Shown: positions 25,483 through 35,302, counted from the first letter of the stretch. The stretch: DNA of 54,928 bases from an uncultured Bulleidia sp. (GCA_934757945.1 CAKVLT010000002.1:1-54928), one strand, 5' to 3'. The notes: a model not told the origin generated them from the letters alone. Made by a program: numbers and translations.

Positions 25483-26867
25483 TTTTTCTCCCCTGTCTTC
25501 TTTGATTTCTTGGAGTACTTCTTTCCTTCTTTCCAGATTCTGAAACATACCCCATCCTGTAAGTTTTCCGCATCCACATGATATCCATAAGATACACAGA
25601 CTTTATGCACAATGGATAATCCAAGGCCAAACTTACCATCCGTACCTTTCTCATACGGCCTGAATATTCTTTCCAGATCATGATCAGCAATAGTTTTACC
25701 ATCATTAATCACACACAATTCATTTTGTTTTAAAGTTACAAGAATATGAGTTTGCGCATATCGCAGCCCATTATCCATAAGATTCTCTATAACAATTCTC
25801 CAGGAATCCTCCGTACCTTGGAAAAACACATTCTTTTCTGCTTTCTTTTCCAGGGATATTTCCGGTCTTACCATCTTTAAAGAAAGCAATACCTGATCTA
25901 TCACTTTATTCATATCCACTCTGGCACCTTTAGACTCCTCATCCTGAAGATACCCTACTTTGTTCAGCAGAATTAAAGACTGTACCTTTTTCTCCAGTCT
26001 GTCCGCATGTTCAATAATTACATCCACACTCTTTTCAAGAGTATCATACGGATAGATACCATCTTTAATAGCTTCCCCATAAGACTTGATTGTCGCAATA
26101 GGCGTCTTAAGGTCATGAGAGATATTCTGAACCATTTCTTCCTTTTCTCTTTGTTGTTTCTGAAGTTCAGAAGTCATATCCACAAGAGCAGTTGCGACTT
26201 CTCCGATGGCATCCTGACGTTTGACATTCAAGGTAGCCGGTTCATCATTTTTAATTTTGTTGATATACACTTTAATCTGATTTAAAGGTACGATTAAAGT
26301 AGATACCCATATCATCAAAAACACAAACAGAATAGACACAATCATGACATTCATATATACAACTGCATTAACAAGCGAAGTTCTGAATTGTGTTCTGTAG
26401 GTATTGTTAATGACTGAAACAAGATAGTTTCCATCTTTCAGTAACGTCATACTATACAGATAGGTAACACTTTCATCTGAGGCATTGGCAGATGGCACAA
26501 CACATCTGTAATCCTGTGTCCCCGATTTTTCCAGTGCAGCTTTGATACGAATATCTTCTACCAGTTTTTCTTCAAAAATCGTATCCGGCATATGATAAAA
26601 TTTACCATCTGTACTGTAGATACCATGAGAAATCAACTGAGAGGTACTTGTCACAGACAACTCATCAAATTCTCCTGTATAACTGTCTAAAATACCTTCC
26701 TGAGAGTTATGCAGTAAGCGAAACATTTCCGTTTCACTGAAAGAATCCAGAGAAGGTGATAAAAATGTAAAAATAAACAGAGAGAAAATAGACAGAAATA
26801 CAAAGATAATCATTAAAAGCTGTTGTGTAAGAGATAACTCTCTCAGCCATAAACGTGCACGTTTCAT
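25479..26867 (-). CDS. Sensor histidine kinase
   Basis: This 462-residue membrane kinase has helices near residues 14-36 and 166-192 that flank an extracellular sensor domain of about 130 residues. A HAMP linker, a HisKA domain with phospho-acceptor His251 (NISHDLKTP), and an HATPase domain (NLMDNGLRYA, GLGLSI) follow. The sensor region matches no family I recognise. The start overlaps the regulator stop by one base (TGATG). Its place upstream of a Mur ligase and lipid hydrolases hints at envelope sensing. Confidence 0.92.
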   Translation of the reverse strand: MKRARLWLRELSLTQQLLMIIFVFLSIFSLFIFTFLSPSLDSFSETEMFRLLHNSQEGILDSYTGEFDELSVTSTSQLISHGIYSTDGKFYHMPDTIFEEKLVEDIRIKAALEKSGTQDYRCVVPSANASDESVTYLYSMTLLKDGNYLVSVINNTYRTQFRTSLVNAVVYMNVMIVSILFVFLMIWVSTLIVPLNQIKVYINKIKNDEPATLNVKRQDAIGEVATALVDMTSELQKQQREKEEMVQNISHDLKTPIATIKSYGEAIKDGIYPYDTLEKSVDVIIEHADRLEKKVQSLILLNKVGYLQDEESKGARVDMNKVIDQVLLSLKMVRPEISLEKKAEKNVFFQGTEDSWRIVIENLMDNGLRYAQTHILVTLKQNELCVINDGKTIADHDLERIFRPYEKGTDGKFGLGLSIVHKVCVSYGYHVDAENLQDGVCFRIWKEGKKYSKKSKKTGEKK

Positions 26868-27526
26868 CAGTTCATACGATACCCGTATCCGTAAATAGTA
26901 CGAATACTTAAATTAGGTAACTTCCTTCTTAATCTACGTAAAGTATCATCTACCACTCTGTCACTGCCAAAGTAGTTGGTTTCCCATATCTTAGTAAGAA
27001 TGTCTTCTCTTTGAAATGCAGTACCGCGATTATTCACAAACAGCATCAGGAGTTCAAATTCCTTGGTTGTCAGTTCAATCTGTTCATTCTGATAATAGAC
27101 AGTTCTCTGTGCTTCATCTATTTCATAACCATCAACTTCAATACGTGAAGTATCCTCTTTATACGTTCTGCGCATGATGTTATTGACACGCAATACAAGT
27201 TCCTTAGGGGAGAACGGTTTTGTGATATAGTCATCACTGCCCTTTTCAAGACCGATGATTCTGTCAAACTCCTTATCTCTTGCAGACATGAAAATAACAG
27301 GCACATCTGGATTACAGGCACGAATTTCATCAATCAGATCAAACCCTGACTTATCTCCCAGCATAATGTCCAGAATCCACAGATGCACATCTTCATCATT
27401 GCTATGCACACTGGCTTCGTCAAAAGTCAGATAGGAACGCACTTCATATCCTTCTCTTTCAAGATATCTTTTTACCAATTCATTGAGATCTTTTTCATCT
27501 TCAACTATACTAATTACTTTTTTCAT
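26867..27526 (-). CDS. OmpR-family response regulator
   Basis: This 219-residue regulator has a receiver domain with phospho-acceptor Asp53 (LWILDIMLG), acidic pocket VEDEKD, conserved Thr/Ser and Lys (FMSARDK, YITKPFSP), and a winged-helix Trans_reg_C domain ending TIYGYGYRMN. Start ATG 27526 is preferred over an in-frame TTG 12 bases earlier because GGTG sits just before it. It heads the operon regulator-kinase-hydrolase-Mur ligase-GDPD-lipase. Confidence 0.92.
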   Translation of the reverse strand: MKKVISIVEDEKDLNELVKRYLEREGYEVRSYLTFDEASVHSNDEDVHLWILDIMLGDKSGFDLIDEIRACNPDVPVIFMSARDKEFDRIIGLEKGSDDYITKPFSPKELVLRVNNIMRRTYKEDTSRIEVDGYEIDEAQRTVYYQNEQIELTTKEFELLMLFVNNRGTAFQREDILTKIWETNYFGSDRVVDDTLRRLRRKLPNLSIRTIYGYGYRMN

Positions 27527-27565
27527 ATTATTCACCAATAATATTCTACCACAAAATGCCTGTTG

Positions 27566-27589
27566 AAAAAGGGTACATCACGTACCCTT
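27566..27589 (-). terminator. Terminator of cdaA-cdaR
   Basis: An 8-bp stem (AAGGGTAC/GTACCCTT) with a 5-base loop is followed by a T-run on the minus strand. It lies between cdaR and the response-regulator gene and separates the two units. Confidence 0.8.
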
Positions 27590-27615
27590 AATAACCTTAT
27601 GTAACAGTTTACTGT

Positions 27616-29016
27616 TTATCCATTATTTGCACCATCTGAGGAAGAATCATTCGTCTCACCAAGAACGTTTAATTCATAGGTGGATTCTGTCAATTCATAT
27701 CTGATTAAGCCATTAGATGGCTGATCTACCAGCAGAGGGAAATCCTGTGTACCAGGCTTGGCATCTTTCATGTCCACATAGACATAAATATCTTCTGCAC
27801 TGATTTTATCAATATTTTCCTGTGTACCATAGACAACAACACTTGTAGTAGTCTTATTGTCTTTCTGAGAAGCCTTATAGTTATTGGTGTTATTCTGATA
27901 ATTAATCTTTACACCATCCAGAGTCTTACTTGTTTTAGCCCCAAGTTTCACACTCATCGTCACCTGAGAAATAGAACTCGAGGAAACACCTGTCGGTAAA
28001 GTGATAGGTCTTAGAACTGTGGAATCTTTGGCAATCGTACTGGCATCAAGAGAAACTACTACTTTTTCAATGGAAGACAATACATTCTGAGGTCCATAGA
28101 TGGTTACACTTTCCTGATCCATACCAACAGACGCAATGGCTTTATCGTTTGGCACTTCCCCTGTAATCTGAACTTCAATAGATACTGTCTTACTTGGAGA
28201 AGAAACAGGGACTTTGACATGCACTGTATCCGGAACGATATCCGCTTTTACCACCTGCCCTGACTGGTCATACGCCACAATCTTTGCGTCCTGTTCAAAG
28301 TCAGAGGACTGATTAGATACATCAATCAGCGCTTTAACGAAGGCAATAGAACTTAATGTGTCTTTGGAAGCACGTACATTGATCTTGTTGTATTCAAATT
28401 CCGGTGTTCCGATGGAATAAATAGGATCCATCTTATCCTGGTTAACTACATCATAAGACAGGTCAAACTGCTGTGTGGTTTTCTTTTTCAGCATGACAGT
28501 CACATTGCTTGGATCAACCTTAATATCCACATGGTCACCAAAGCCCTCACCCTTCAGCTTCACTTCATGAGTACCTTCTGTCAGCCCTTCAAGATCTGCT
28601 ACAATATGTCCATCTGCATTACTCGCAGCTGTGACACCTGTCGCATCACCGATAAAGGTAATATTTGCAGTAGCAGGCAGGCCGGATAATTCAAATAAAT
28701 CTGAATTATAATTAGCTGTTACAGCCACATTCACCTTGGACTTACTGGAAGTCATCTGTGTTCTGTAGGAAGATAAAGAAGTCGCATTCACTGTTGCAAA
28801 CATGAACAGTGCCAGTATAAGTGCTGTCAGCTTGCTGTACTTCTTATTAAATAAAATCTTATCGAAGAAAGAAGAGAAGCTTCTGAAGATACGCAGGAAG
28901 TTTTCCTCCATACGGGCATATCCCGTAGCTACCTTCTGAGACTGATTGGCAATTTGCTGAGCAAGCTCTGTCTTAGCTTCCTGCTCCCTTTTTTTCTTAT
29001 TCTGATTCTTATTCAT
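27616..29016 (-). CDS. cdaR: YbbR-domain regulator CdaR
   Basis: This 466-residue protein has a cytoplasmic N-terminal tail rich in Lys and Gln, one membrane helix near residues 63-82 (LTALILALFMFATV) and several repeated YbbR domains on the outside, for example KTVSIEVQITGEVP and SVTIYGPQNVLSSIEKV. CdaR binds and modulates the diadenylate cyclase CdaA. Its ATG overlaps the cdaA stop. The usual third gene, glmM, does not follow; a two-component operon does. The acidic, Asn/Ser-rich tail at the end looks disordered. Confidence 0.9.
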   Translation of the reverse strand: MNKNQNKKKREQEAKTELAQQIANQSQKVATGYARMEENFLRIFRSFSSFFDKILFNKKYSKLTALILALFMFATVNATSLSSYRTQMTSSKSKVNVAVTANYNSDLFELSGLPATANITFIGDATGVTAASNADGHIVADLEGLTEGTHEVKLKGEGFGDHVDIKVDPSNVTVMLKKKTTQQFDLSYDVVNQDKMDPIYSIGTPEFEYNKINVRASKDTLSSIAFVKALIDVSNQSSDFEQDAKIVAYDQSGQVVKADIVPDTVHVKVPVSSPSKTVSIEVQITGEVPNDKAIASVGMDQESVTIYGPQNVLSSIEKVVVSLDASTIAKDSTVLRPITLPTGVSSSSISQVTMSVKLGAKTSKTLDGVKINYQNNTNNYKASQKDNKTTTSVVVYGTQENIDKISAEDIYVYVDMKDAKPGTQDFPLLVDQPSNGLIRYELTESTYELNVLGETNDSSSDGANNG

Positions 29017-30467
29017 TACTTGTCACCTCCAGTCTTTTTCTTTGAAGGTAAGTCTTCAAGCATATCAAACGCTTTATCTAATTCCGAATCAAACCCTACA
29101 ACTTTGGAAATATCTATTTTTGTAGTATCAAACTTTTTTTCTTCTTCACTCAATCCGACATCTTCCACCTGTGTAACGGCCTGAGAAGCATTATGTTTCA
29201 ACTTTGCCACAGTAGCTCTTCTTGCAGCAGCCACCTGTTCACTGGTCATTCTCTGTGCAGGTTCCGCCTTGACTTCAGGCAGTTTTGGAACAGATACTTT
29301 CTCTCTTACAGGCTTTTCTGCTTGACGTGTATATACTGTATTTTCCACTGCAGGTGTTTCCTTTACAACAGGTCTTTGAGAAGGTCTGTTTTCAACAAAT
29401 ACCGTTTCTTCCTGTGGAATAACAGGTTTTTTCACAGAAGGAAGTTCTTCCTGTCTGGAAACACTCATAGGAGTGACACGATTTCTGGTCTGTTTTGGAT
29501 AGCTTGGTACAGGGCGATCATGTTTATGATTCTGAGGAAGCTTGATGCTTTCAGCCTGATGTTCCAGTTCTTCTATCTTCTCTTCAGGTTTTTCCGGCTG
29601 ATGTTTTAAAGTCAGTGTTTCTTTAAGAGAAGCGGTCTTTTTCTTTTTAGGCGCAGGTTTCTTTCTGGAAGAAGTAACTTCTGTAGCCTCATCACAGATA
29701 ACTCTTAAAAGATAATCTCTGAGCTCTTTTTCATTTACGTGGTAAATATGTCCTGCATCTGTAATAGAAACGTTACCTGTTTCCTCTGAAACAACCACCG
29801 TTACTGCATCACTGACTTCAGAAATACCCACAGCAGCTCTGTGACGAGCACCATATCTTCCCGGAAGATCCAGATTTGTCGGCGGGAAATACGCACTTGC
29901 ACATGCAATCTTATCCCCCTGGATAATCACAGCACCATCATGTAATGGTGTTGTGGTCACAAAGATACTTGTCAGAATTTCCGCCGTGACATCAGAATTT
30001 AATCTTGTGCCTGTAGATATATAGTCTTCCAGTGACTGACTTCTTTCGATGGAAATCAATGCCCCTGTCTTATCTTTACTCAATAACATTACTGCTGTCA
30101 CAATCTGATCTACAAGTTTTTCTCTTTCATTTCCAGAAAGTGTCACAATACGATTGAAGACATTACTCTTACCCATTCTTTCAAGAATAGAACGTATTTC
30201 AGGCTGGAAGATAATAATCAATGCTAAAAATCCCCAGTTAATAAACATATCTGCAAAGTATTCCACTGTTTTCAAGCCCAAAAACTTGGATACAGCATCT
30301 ACAATCAGAACAAACAGAATACCCTTGAAGATTTGTACAGTTCTGGAGTTATTACGTACAATACGCAACACATAATATATAATGAACCACACAATAAAGA
30401 TGTCGGCTAATGAAAGAATCAGCTTAAGAACATTGTCCATCGTCCATGTAAAATTTAAAATTGGCAA
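29016..30467 (-). CDS. cdaA: Diadenylate cyclase CdaA with long C-terminal extension
   Basis: CdaA makes c-di-AMP from two ATP at the membrane. Three helices occupy residues 14-36, 46-64 and 78-90. The DAC domain carries DGA at 177-179 and RHR at 208-210, both catalytic signatures. Typical CdaA ends near residue 270; here a further 210 residues rich in Pro, Lys, Glu and Val follow, ending in a conserved-looking acidic helix (DSELDKAFDMLEDLP). The start is TTG, supported by GGAGGAG seven bases upstream; an ATG nine codons inside lacks a comparable site. Confidence 0.9.
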   Translation of the reverse strand: MPILNFTWTMDNVLKLILSLADIFIVWFIIYYVLRIVRNNSRTVQIFKGILFVLIVDAVSKFLGLKTVEYFADMFINWGFLALIIIFQPEIRSILERMGKSNVFNRIVTLSGNEREKLVDQIVTAVMLLSKDKTGALISIERSQSLEDYISTGTRLNSDVTAEILTSIFVTTTPLHDGAVIIQGDKIACASAYFPPTNLDLPGRYGARHRAAVGISEVSDAVTVVVSEETGNVSITDAGHIYHVNEKELRDYLLRVICDEATEVTSSRKKPAPKKKKTASLKETLTLKHQPEKPEEKIEELEHQAESIKLPQNHKHDRPVPSYPKQTRNRVTPMSVSRQEELPSVKKPVIPQEETVFVENRPSQRPVVKETPAVENTVYTRQAEKPVREKVSVPKLPEVKAEPAQRMTSEQVAAARRATVAKLKHNASQAVTQVEDVGLSEEEKKFDTTKIDISKVVGFDSELDKAFDMLEDLPSKKKTGGDK

Positions 30468-30518
30468 GTGAGATCTCCTCCTTCCACACAGTCTGTCTGT
30501 ATTATACCATACGACTCT

Positions 30519-30835
30519 TTAAAAAAGACACTGCACCAGAAACATGTAAAGAAATGTTCCAGCAAGAACAGAAAGAATCGTATTCTCTTTCCACTATTGC
30601 AAAACAACAATCACTATACAGGAAACAGCTTCTGGAATACCATAAGGATAAGAGAATATCTCTACACTTTTCAAACAGTACACCACCAGCATAATCATGG
30701 AAGCATAGGTAATACCTTCTGCAAATATTCCAGTGCTGAAGGCAATGCCTGCTTTCCGTTAAACACAAGAAAAGAAAATGCTCTGATACACAAAGTCACA
30801 ACACTCATAATCACAATCAGCACAACACTATACAT
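30519..30835 (-). pseudogene. azlD: Decayed azlD (branched-chain amino-acid exporter small subunit)
   Basis: Reading from ATG 30835 gives an AzlD-like start (IRAFSFLVFNGKQALPSALEYL), then a stop at about 30690-30700. Shifting frame there restores the typical continuation MIMLVVYCLKSVEIF. A second lesion, TAG at 30594-30596, interrupts before the last conserved piece (LSVLAGTFLYMFLVQ), which ends at 30519. One frameshift plus one nonsense codon make it non-functional. The start overlaps the azlC stop, as in intact azlCD pairs. Confidence 0.8.
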
Positions 30836-31508
30836 GTGCTTCCACCTTCTTTCTGCATACTAAAAGAACTGCAATAATTCCTGTCATGGACGGAATCAGA
30901 AACACTCCGGTCCCAAATATCATCAGACACAATACAGTCACCACCGTTCCAGCAACAGAAGGAAAAGCAGTTGGACTGTGCTTGAGCTGATTTACTACTG
31001 TCACCAGGAATAAAGCCGTCATGGAAAAATCAATACCTGTCGTATTCACCTGCACAAAAGAAATGAAGATTGCACCGGCAAGAGTTCCAAGAACCCAATA
31101 AAACTGATCCAGAGCAGACACAAAAAAATATTATTTTCCCTTTTGGCATCCTTCAGGCACATTTCCATCACACACAAGAGAGTACGTTTCATCCGTCAAA
31201 GAGAAAATAAGATATGGCCTGTACGGCTTTGTGTCCTTATATTTATCCAGCATGGCAATACTATAAAACATATGTCTGGCATTAACTAAAAGTGTCATAA
31301 ATACTGTAGTTAGCATTCCTGCCTGCGCAGTAATCAAAGAAACACCTGCATATTGCATGGATCCTGCATAAACACATAAGGACATGGCTAAAAACATACC
31401 TGTACCAAGACCTGTATCATGCGCCACAATACCAAATCCCATACCTAAAACAATATATCCCACCATTACAGGTAAGGTTGTTATAAAAGCTTTTTTGAAT
31501 GTATACAT
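30828..31508 (-). pseudogene. azlC: Interrupted azlC (branched-chain amino-acid exporter large subunit)
   Basis: Residues 1-125 give the AzlC N-terminal half (LPVMVGYIVLGMGFGIVAHD, SLCVYAGSMQYAGVSL, LTDETYSL). An in-frame TAA at 31131-31133 follows, and the frame resumes at once with the C-terminal half (VSALDQFYWVLGTLAGAIF) to 30828. Total length without the stop, about 226 residues, is normal for AzlC. A GTG four codons after the stop could restart translation, so a split protein is conceivable, but the broken azlD beside it argues for decay. Confidence 0.8.
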
Positions 31509-31662
31509 ACCGACCTCATTCAGAAGAATTCCTCTTCTTCCATATGAATTTATAGATTACGCACACAACCCTTATTGTCAATGACAAGGTATGCTTATTT
31601 TCTCTGTTTTCAGAAAATATTTTTTGGAAAAGAAAAAAGTAATTTTGTTTCATTTCCAACCT

Positions 31663-31687
31663 AAAAAAGTCCTTCTGCAAGGACTTT
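31663..31687 (-). terminator. Terminator after the first HAD phosphatase gene
   Basis: A 9-bp stem (AAAGTCCTT/AAGGACTTT) with loop GCAG ends in a T-run on the minus strand, just beyond the stop codon. Confidence 0.8.
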
Positions 31688-31694
31688 ACACGCA

Positions 31695-32510
31695 TTAAAT
31701 CAGTTTTAAGTATTCAAAGGCTTTTGCAAGACCATCATCATCTGTAGCAGCTGTAACATAATCTGCAGCCTTTCTTGCGACTTCCTCTCCATCTCCCATA
31801 GCTACGGAATACCCTGTAATTTCAAACATTGGCAAATCTACAGAGGCATCTCCGAAACTGATGGTATTCGCTTTATCTTCATGGAGATATTCTAATAAGA
31901 ACTCAATAGCCGCAAGTTTATTGACACCTTTTGGTGAAGTATCACCATAAGTGGCCTTTCCTGCTTCTCCGCCCCAGAAACCAACAAACATATCTTCAAA
32001 TTCTTTCTGTGCATCCAGATAATCCTGCCAGTTGTCCAGCATAAAGGAAATCTTATTCACGTCATCTCTGTACGGAGACTGATGATAGATCATTTCATCA
32101 AAGAACTTACCATAACTGATTTCCTTACCATATTGCTTTCTGTATCTGTCTGCGACACATTGTCTGTATCCTTCTGAAGGATAAAGTCCTGAATTACATT
32201 CCAGATAGAATTCATGGTTATTCTGTTTGCACCAGTCAACCACACGTGTGCACTGCTCCAAGGACAATACTTTATGATAAATAATCTTACCTTCGTGTTC
32301 TACATAACATCCGTTACCACCAATGATACCGTCCAGGCCGATTTCCAGAATATCCGGATAAATCTCTGCCAGACTTCTTCCTGTGCAGATATACACTTTG
32401 TGTCCGTTCTTTCTCGCCTGTCTGATTGCCTGTTTAGCTGATTCAGGCGGTTCATTTTTCACAGGAGAACACAATGTGCCATCCACATCCACAAATAAAA
32501 TTTTTCCCAT
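31695..32510 (-). CDS. Cof-type HAD-family phosphatase
   Basis: This 271-residue HAD hydrolase of the Cof/YbiV type begins with motif I DVDGTL, where the first Asp is the nucleophile. Motif II is ICTGRS, motif III includes KGVNK, and motif IV is SFGDASVDLPMF. A C2-type cap lies between. Such enzymes dephosphorylate sugar phosphates or flavin precursors. It is a close paralogue of the HAD protein at 45781-46599, sharing YRDDVNK, DYLDA and YGDTSP. It is a single-gene unit divergent from pepT. Confidence 0.88.
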   Translation of the reverse strand: MGKILFVDVDGTLCSPVKNEPPESAKQAIRQARKNGHKVYICTGRSLAEIYPDILEIGLDGIIGGNGCYVEHEGKIIYHKVLSLEQCTRVVDWCKQNNHEFYLECNSGLYPSEGYRQCVADRYRKQYGKEISYGKFFDEMIYHQSPYRDDVNKISFMLDNWQDYLDAQKEFEDMFVGFWGGEAGKATYGDTSPKGVNKLAAIEFLLEYLHEDKANTISFGDASVDLPMFEITGYSVAMGDGEEVARKAADYVTAATDDDGLAKAFEYLKLI

Positions 32511-32582
32511 AGGTCACCTCACAATCCGATTGTAACAAAAGATGTTATAATGTTGCAAAGGTCATGAAAGGAATGAAACAAA

Positions 32583-33824
32583 ATGACGGAATTCTACGAA
32601 CAGGTAAAACAAAGATTGATTCAATATGCCAAAGTCAATACAGAATCCACATTTCACAGCTCTACCACCCCTACAACCATGCACCAGCATGATTTAGCCA
32701 AAGTTCTTTATGAAGAACTGCAGACTATCGGGGTGGACAGCACATACTACGATGAAGAAAACTGTGTAGTCTATGGTTTTCTGGAAGCCAACACAGACAG
32801 CGGTAAAGCCATTGGCTTTGTCACGCACATGGATACTGCTCCTGATGCCAGTGGAGAAAATGTAAAGCCATGGGTACTGGAAAACTACGATGGTTCTGAT
32901 ATCCTTTTAAACAAAGATAAAAATATTGTCATGAAGGTAGAAGACTTTCCTAATTTAAAGAACTATGTCGGACAGGATCTTATTTTGACAGACGGCACCA
33001 CTTTATTAGGTGGTGATGATAAAGCAAGCATAGCTGCTGTCATGACTTTGCTGGAATATCTGGTAAAACATCCTGCAATCAAGCATAACCTGATTGCAGT
33101 GGGATTCACTCCGGATGAAGAAGTAGGAGGGCTTGCAAGAAACCTCGATCTTGAAAGATTCAGAACACCTATTGCCTACACATTGGATGGAGACTATCTT
33201 GGATACTATGAAGATGAAACCTTCAATGCCTCCATGGCAACCATTGAAATTCATGGTCGATCCGTACACACCGGCACTGCCAAAGGCATCATGAAAAATG
33301 CCGTGGATATTGGCAATGCCTTTCTCAATTATCTTCCAAAACTGGAAAAACCGCAGTATACTGAAGGAAGAGAAGGCTTTTACCACAATGTCAGCTTCAA
33401 TGGCAATTGTGAACATGTCACCATGGAAATCATTGTAAGAGACCATGATGCCCTGCAATTTGAAATACGCAACAAAACCTTAAAGACAATTGTGGCTATG
33501 CTAAATAAAGAATATGGTGAAGACACTGTCACCATGGACTTAAAGATTCAATACAAAAATCTGAAGGAAGTCATTGATACTGTTCCATTTATGATTCCGT
33601 ATCTTGTACAGGCTATTGAAAAAGCCGGTGTAGAGCCAAAATGTCTTGCCTTCAGAGGAGGAACAGACGGTTCTGCCTTAAGTCACAGAGGATTACCATG
33701 TCCAAATCTTTCCGCAGGGTATGAAAATGCTCACGGAAGATTCGAATACGTACCCATTCAATCTATGGAAAAGAACGTGGAAATACTTTTAAACCTCATC
33801 GATATCTATGCACATGCTGAATAA
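32583..33824 (+). CDS. pepT: Tripeptide aminopeptidase PepT
   Basis: This 413-residue M20B metallopeptidase removes N-terminal residues from tripeptides in the cytoplasm. Zinc-site and catalytic segments are clear: THMDTAPD (His and Asp), LLGGDDKA, TPDEEVGG with the catalytic Glu pair, TLDGD and the late RGGTDGS. Length is normal. AAGGAA precedes the ATG, and a TATAAT box at 32546-32551 may serve it. It is followed 23 bases later by an S10 peptidase gene. It would complete use of peptides imported by Opp. Confidence 0.93.
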   Translation: MTEFYEQVKQRLIQYAKVNTESTFHSSTTPTTMHQHDLAKVLYEELQTIGVDSTYYDEENCVVYGFLEANTDSGKAIGFVTHMDTAPDASGENVKPWVLENYDGSDILLNKDKNIVMKVEDFPNLKNYVGQDLILTDGTTLLGGDDKASIAAVMTLLEYLVKHPAIKHNLIAVGFTPDEEVGGLARNLDLERFRTPIAYTLDGDYLGYYEDETFNASMATIEIHGRSVHTGTAKGIMKNAVDIGNAFLNYLPKLEKPQYTEGREGFYHNVSFNGNCEHVTMEIIVRDHDALQFEIRNKTLKTIVAMLNKEYGEDTVTMDLKIQYKNLKEVIDTVPFMIPYLVQAIEKAGVEPKCLAFRGGTDGSALSHRGLPCPNLSAGYENAHGRFEYVPIQSMEKNVEILLNLIDIYAHAE

Positions 33825-33847
33825 TATGATAGAAAGGATAAGAACAC

Positions 33848-35302
33848 ATGTACAAAACAGAAAACTTTAAAGCAGACGATTTCAAACCTGCGCGCTTCGA
33901 ATCTCAAGGTAAAATCACACTTCACGGCGAAGAAATTTCTTACCACACAGTCTCTGAAGACAATGTCTTCTATTCTCCTGAAGGAAAACCGTTAGCTTCC
34001 ATCTTCTCCTACTCTTATTTTAAAGATGGCGTAGAGGACACAAGCACACGCCCTGTTATCTTCGGATATAACGGAGGCCCTGGCAGCTCCAGTATGTATG
34101 TACATACTGGTTTCTTAGGAACAAGAAGAATCGCATATGGCGAACCTGACAGGCCAACTGCGTTTGGTCCATATGACGTTATTGACAACCCTGACTGTTT
34201 ACTGGACATTGCAGACCTGGTTCTGATTGATCCTGTAGGTACAGGGTATGGTGTATTAATTGATGAAAGTGAAGAAAGCAAGAAACAGTTTTTAGGTATT
34301 GAACAGGATGCCGAAGCTTTATTAAATTTCATCGAATCCTGGTGCAGAAGATATAACAGAGGTCTTTCCCCTAAGTATCTTGTAGGAGAAAGCTATGGAT
34401 GTACACGTAGTGCCACAGCTGCAGGTATTGCCGCAACAGGAGGTAAAGACAGAGTGTATGGTATCAGCTTTGATGGTATCGTTATGATTGGTAATACTGT
34501 AACTGTTGGTAAATACTTTGGAGAAAACATTCCTGTAGAACCAAGTGTTATCGGCTTTCCTACCTATGCAGGTGTCAACTGGTTCCATAATCACCCAACA
34601 GACCAGTCTGTAGAAGAATTTGTTGCTGAAGCCAAGGCTTTTGCTGATAAAGACTATGTACTGGCTCTGTATAAGGGAGAAGCTGTTACTGAAGAAGAAA
34701 AAGAACATATTCTTGAAAAGGTTAGTTACTATACAGGTGTAAGCAGAGAATATCTGATTCGTCATGGATTGAAGATTGATGACGACGATTACAGACAGGA
34801 GGTGCTGAAATCTCAGGGTAAAGGTGTATCCCGTTATGATGGTCGTATGACACGTCCATTACTGGAACCGGAGATGGATGAAATCAAGAAAGGTCTGTGG
34901 GATGACGCTACAGCTGACAGATATGACACTTACTTCTATGCCGCTTTAACAGGTGATTTACTACCAAGACTCAATGTAAAACTGGACAGAAACTACATTT
35001 CCTTAACCAACTATTATAAAAACTGGGATAAGGACGCGCCAAACGGTACAACTGCAGAACAGTTACGTAATGCTATGACAAGACGTCCAGGTATGCGCAC
35101 CTTCTTTGCCAACGGCTGGTTTGATTTGTGTACAGAATTCGGCTATGTATGGCACACACTGGATCATGCAGGTTTACCAAAAGACAGAGTCTGTTGGAAA
35201 GGATATAAGAGCGGTCATATGATTTACATCGGAGAAGAAAATATTCATGAACTTTGTGCAGATATCCGTTCCTTTGTACTCGGAAACGATCCATCTAAAT
35301 AA
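33848..35302 (+). CDS. S10-family serine carboxypeptidase-like protein
   Basis: This 484-residue protein belongs to peptidase family S10. The oxyanion region is GYNGGPGSSSM (73-83), the nucleophile Ser182 lies in GESYGCTRS, the Asp is in FANGWFDLCTEFG and the His in YKSGHMIY. All three triad parts are present. No signal peptide is seen, whereas eukaryotic S10 enzymes are secretory or vacuolar, so this one is probably cytoplasmic. It is cotranscribed with pepT, consistent with peptide breakdown from the C-terminal end. Confidence 0.87.
   Translation: MYKTENFKADDFKPARFESQGKITLHGEEISYHTVSEDNVFYSPEGKPLASIFSYSYFKDGVEDTSTRPVIFGYNGGPGSSSMYVHTGFLGTRRIAYGEPDRPTAFGPYDVIDNPDCLLDIADLVLIDPVGTGYGVLIDESEESKKQFLGIEQDAEALLNFIESWCRRYNRGLSPKYLVGESYGCTRSATAAGIAATGGKDRVYGISFDGIVMIGNTVTVGKYFGENIPVEPSVIGFPTYAGVNWFHNHPTDQSVEEFVAEAKAFADKDYVLALYKGEAVTEEEKEHILEKVSYYTGVSREYLIRHGLKIDDDDYRQEVLKSQGKGVSRYDGRMTRPLLEPEMDEIKKGLWDDATADRYDTYFYAALTGDLLPRLNVKLDRNYISLTNYYKNWDKDAPNGTTAEQLRNAMTRRPGMRTFFANGWFDLCTEFGYVWHTLDHAGLPKDRVCWKGYKSGHMIYIGEENIHELCADIRSFVLGNDPSK

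Noticed and set aside
30828..31121. A separate small membrane protein gene starting at GTG 31121
   Set aside because: It is in the same frame as, and continues the homology of, the upstream azlC half, so it is the C-terminal part of a broken azlC.
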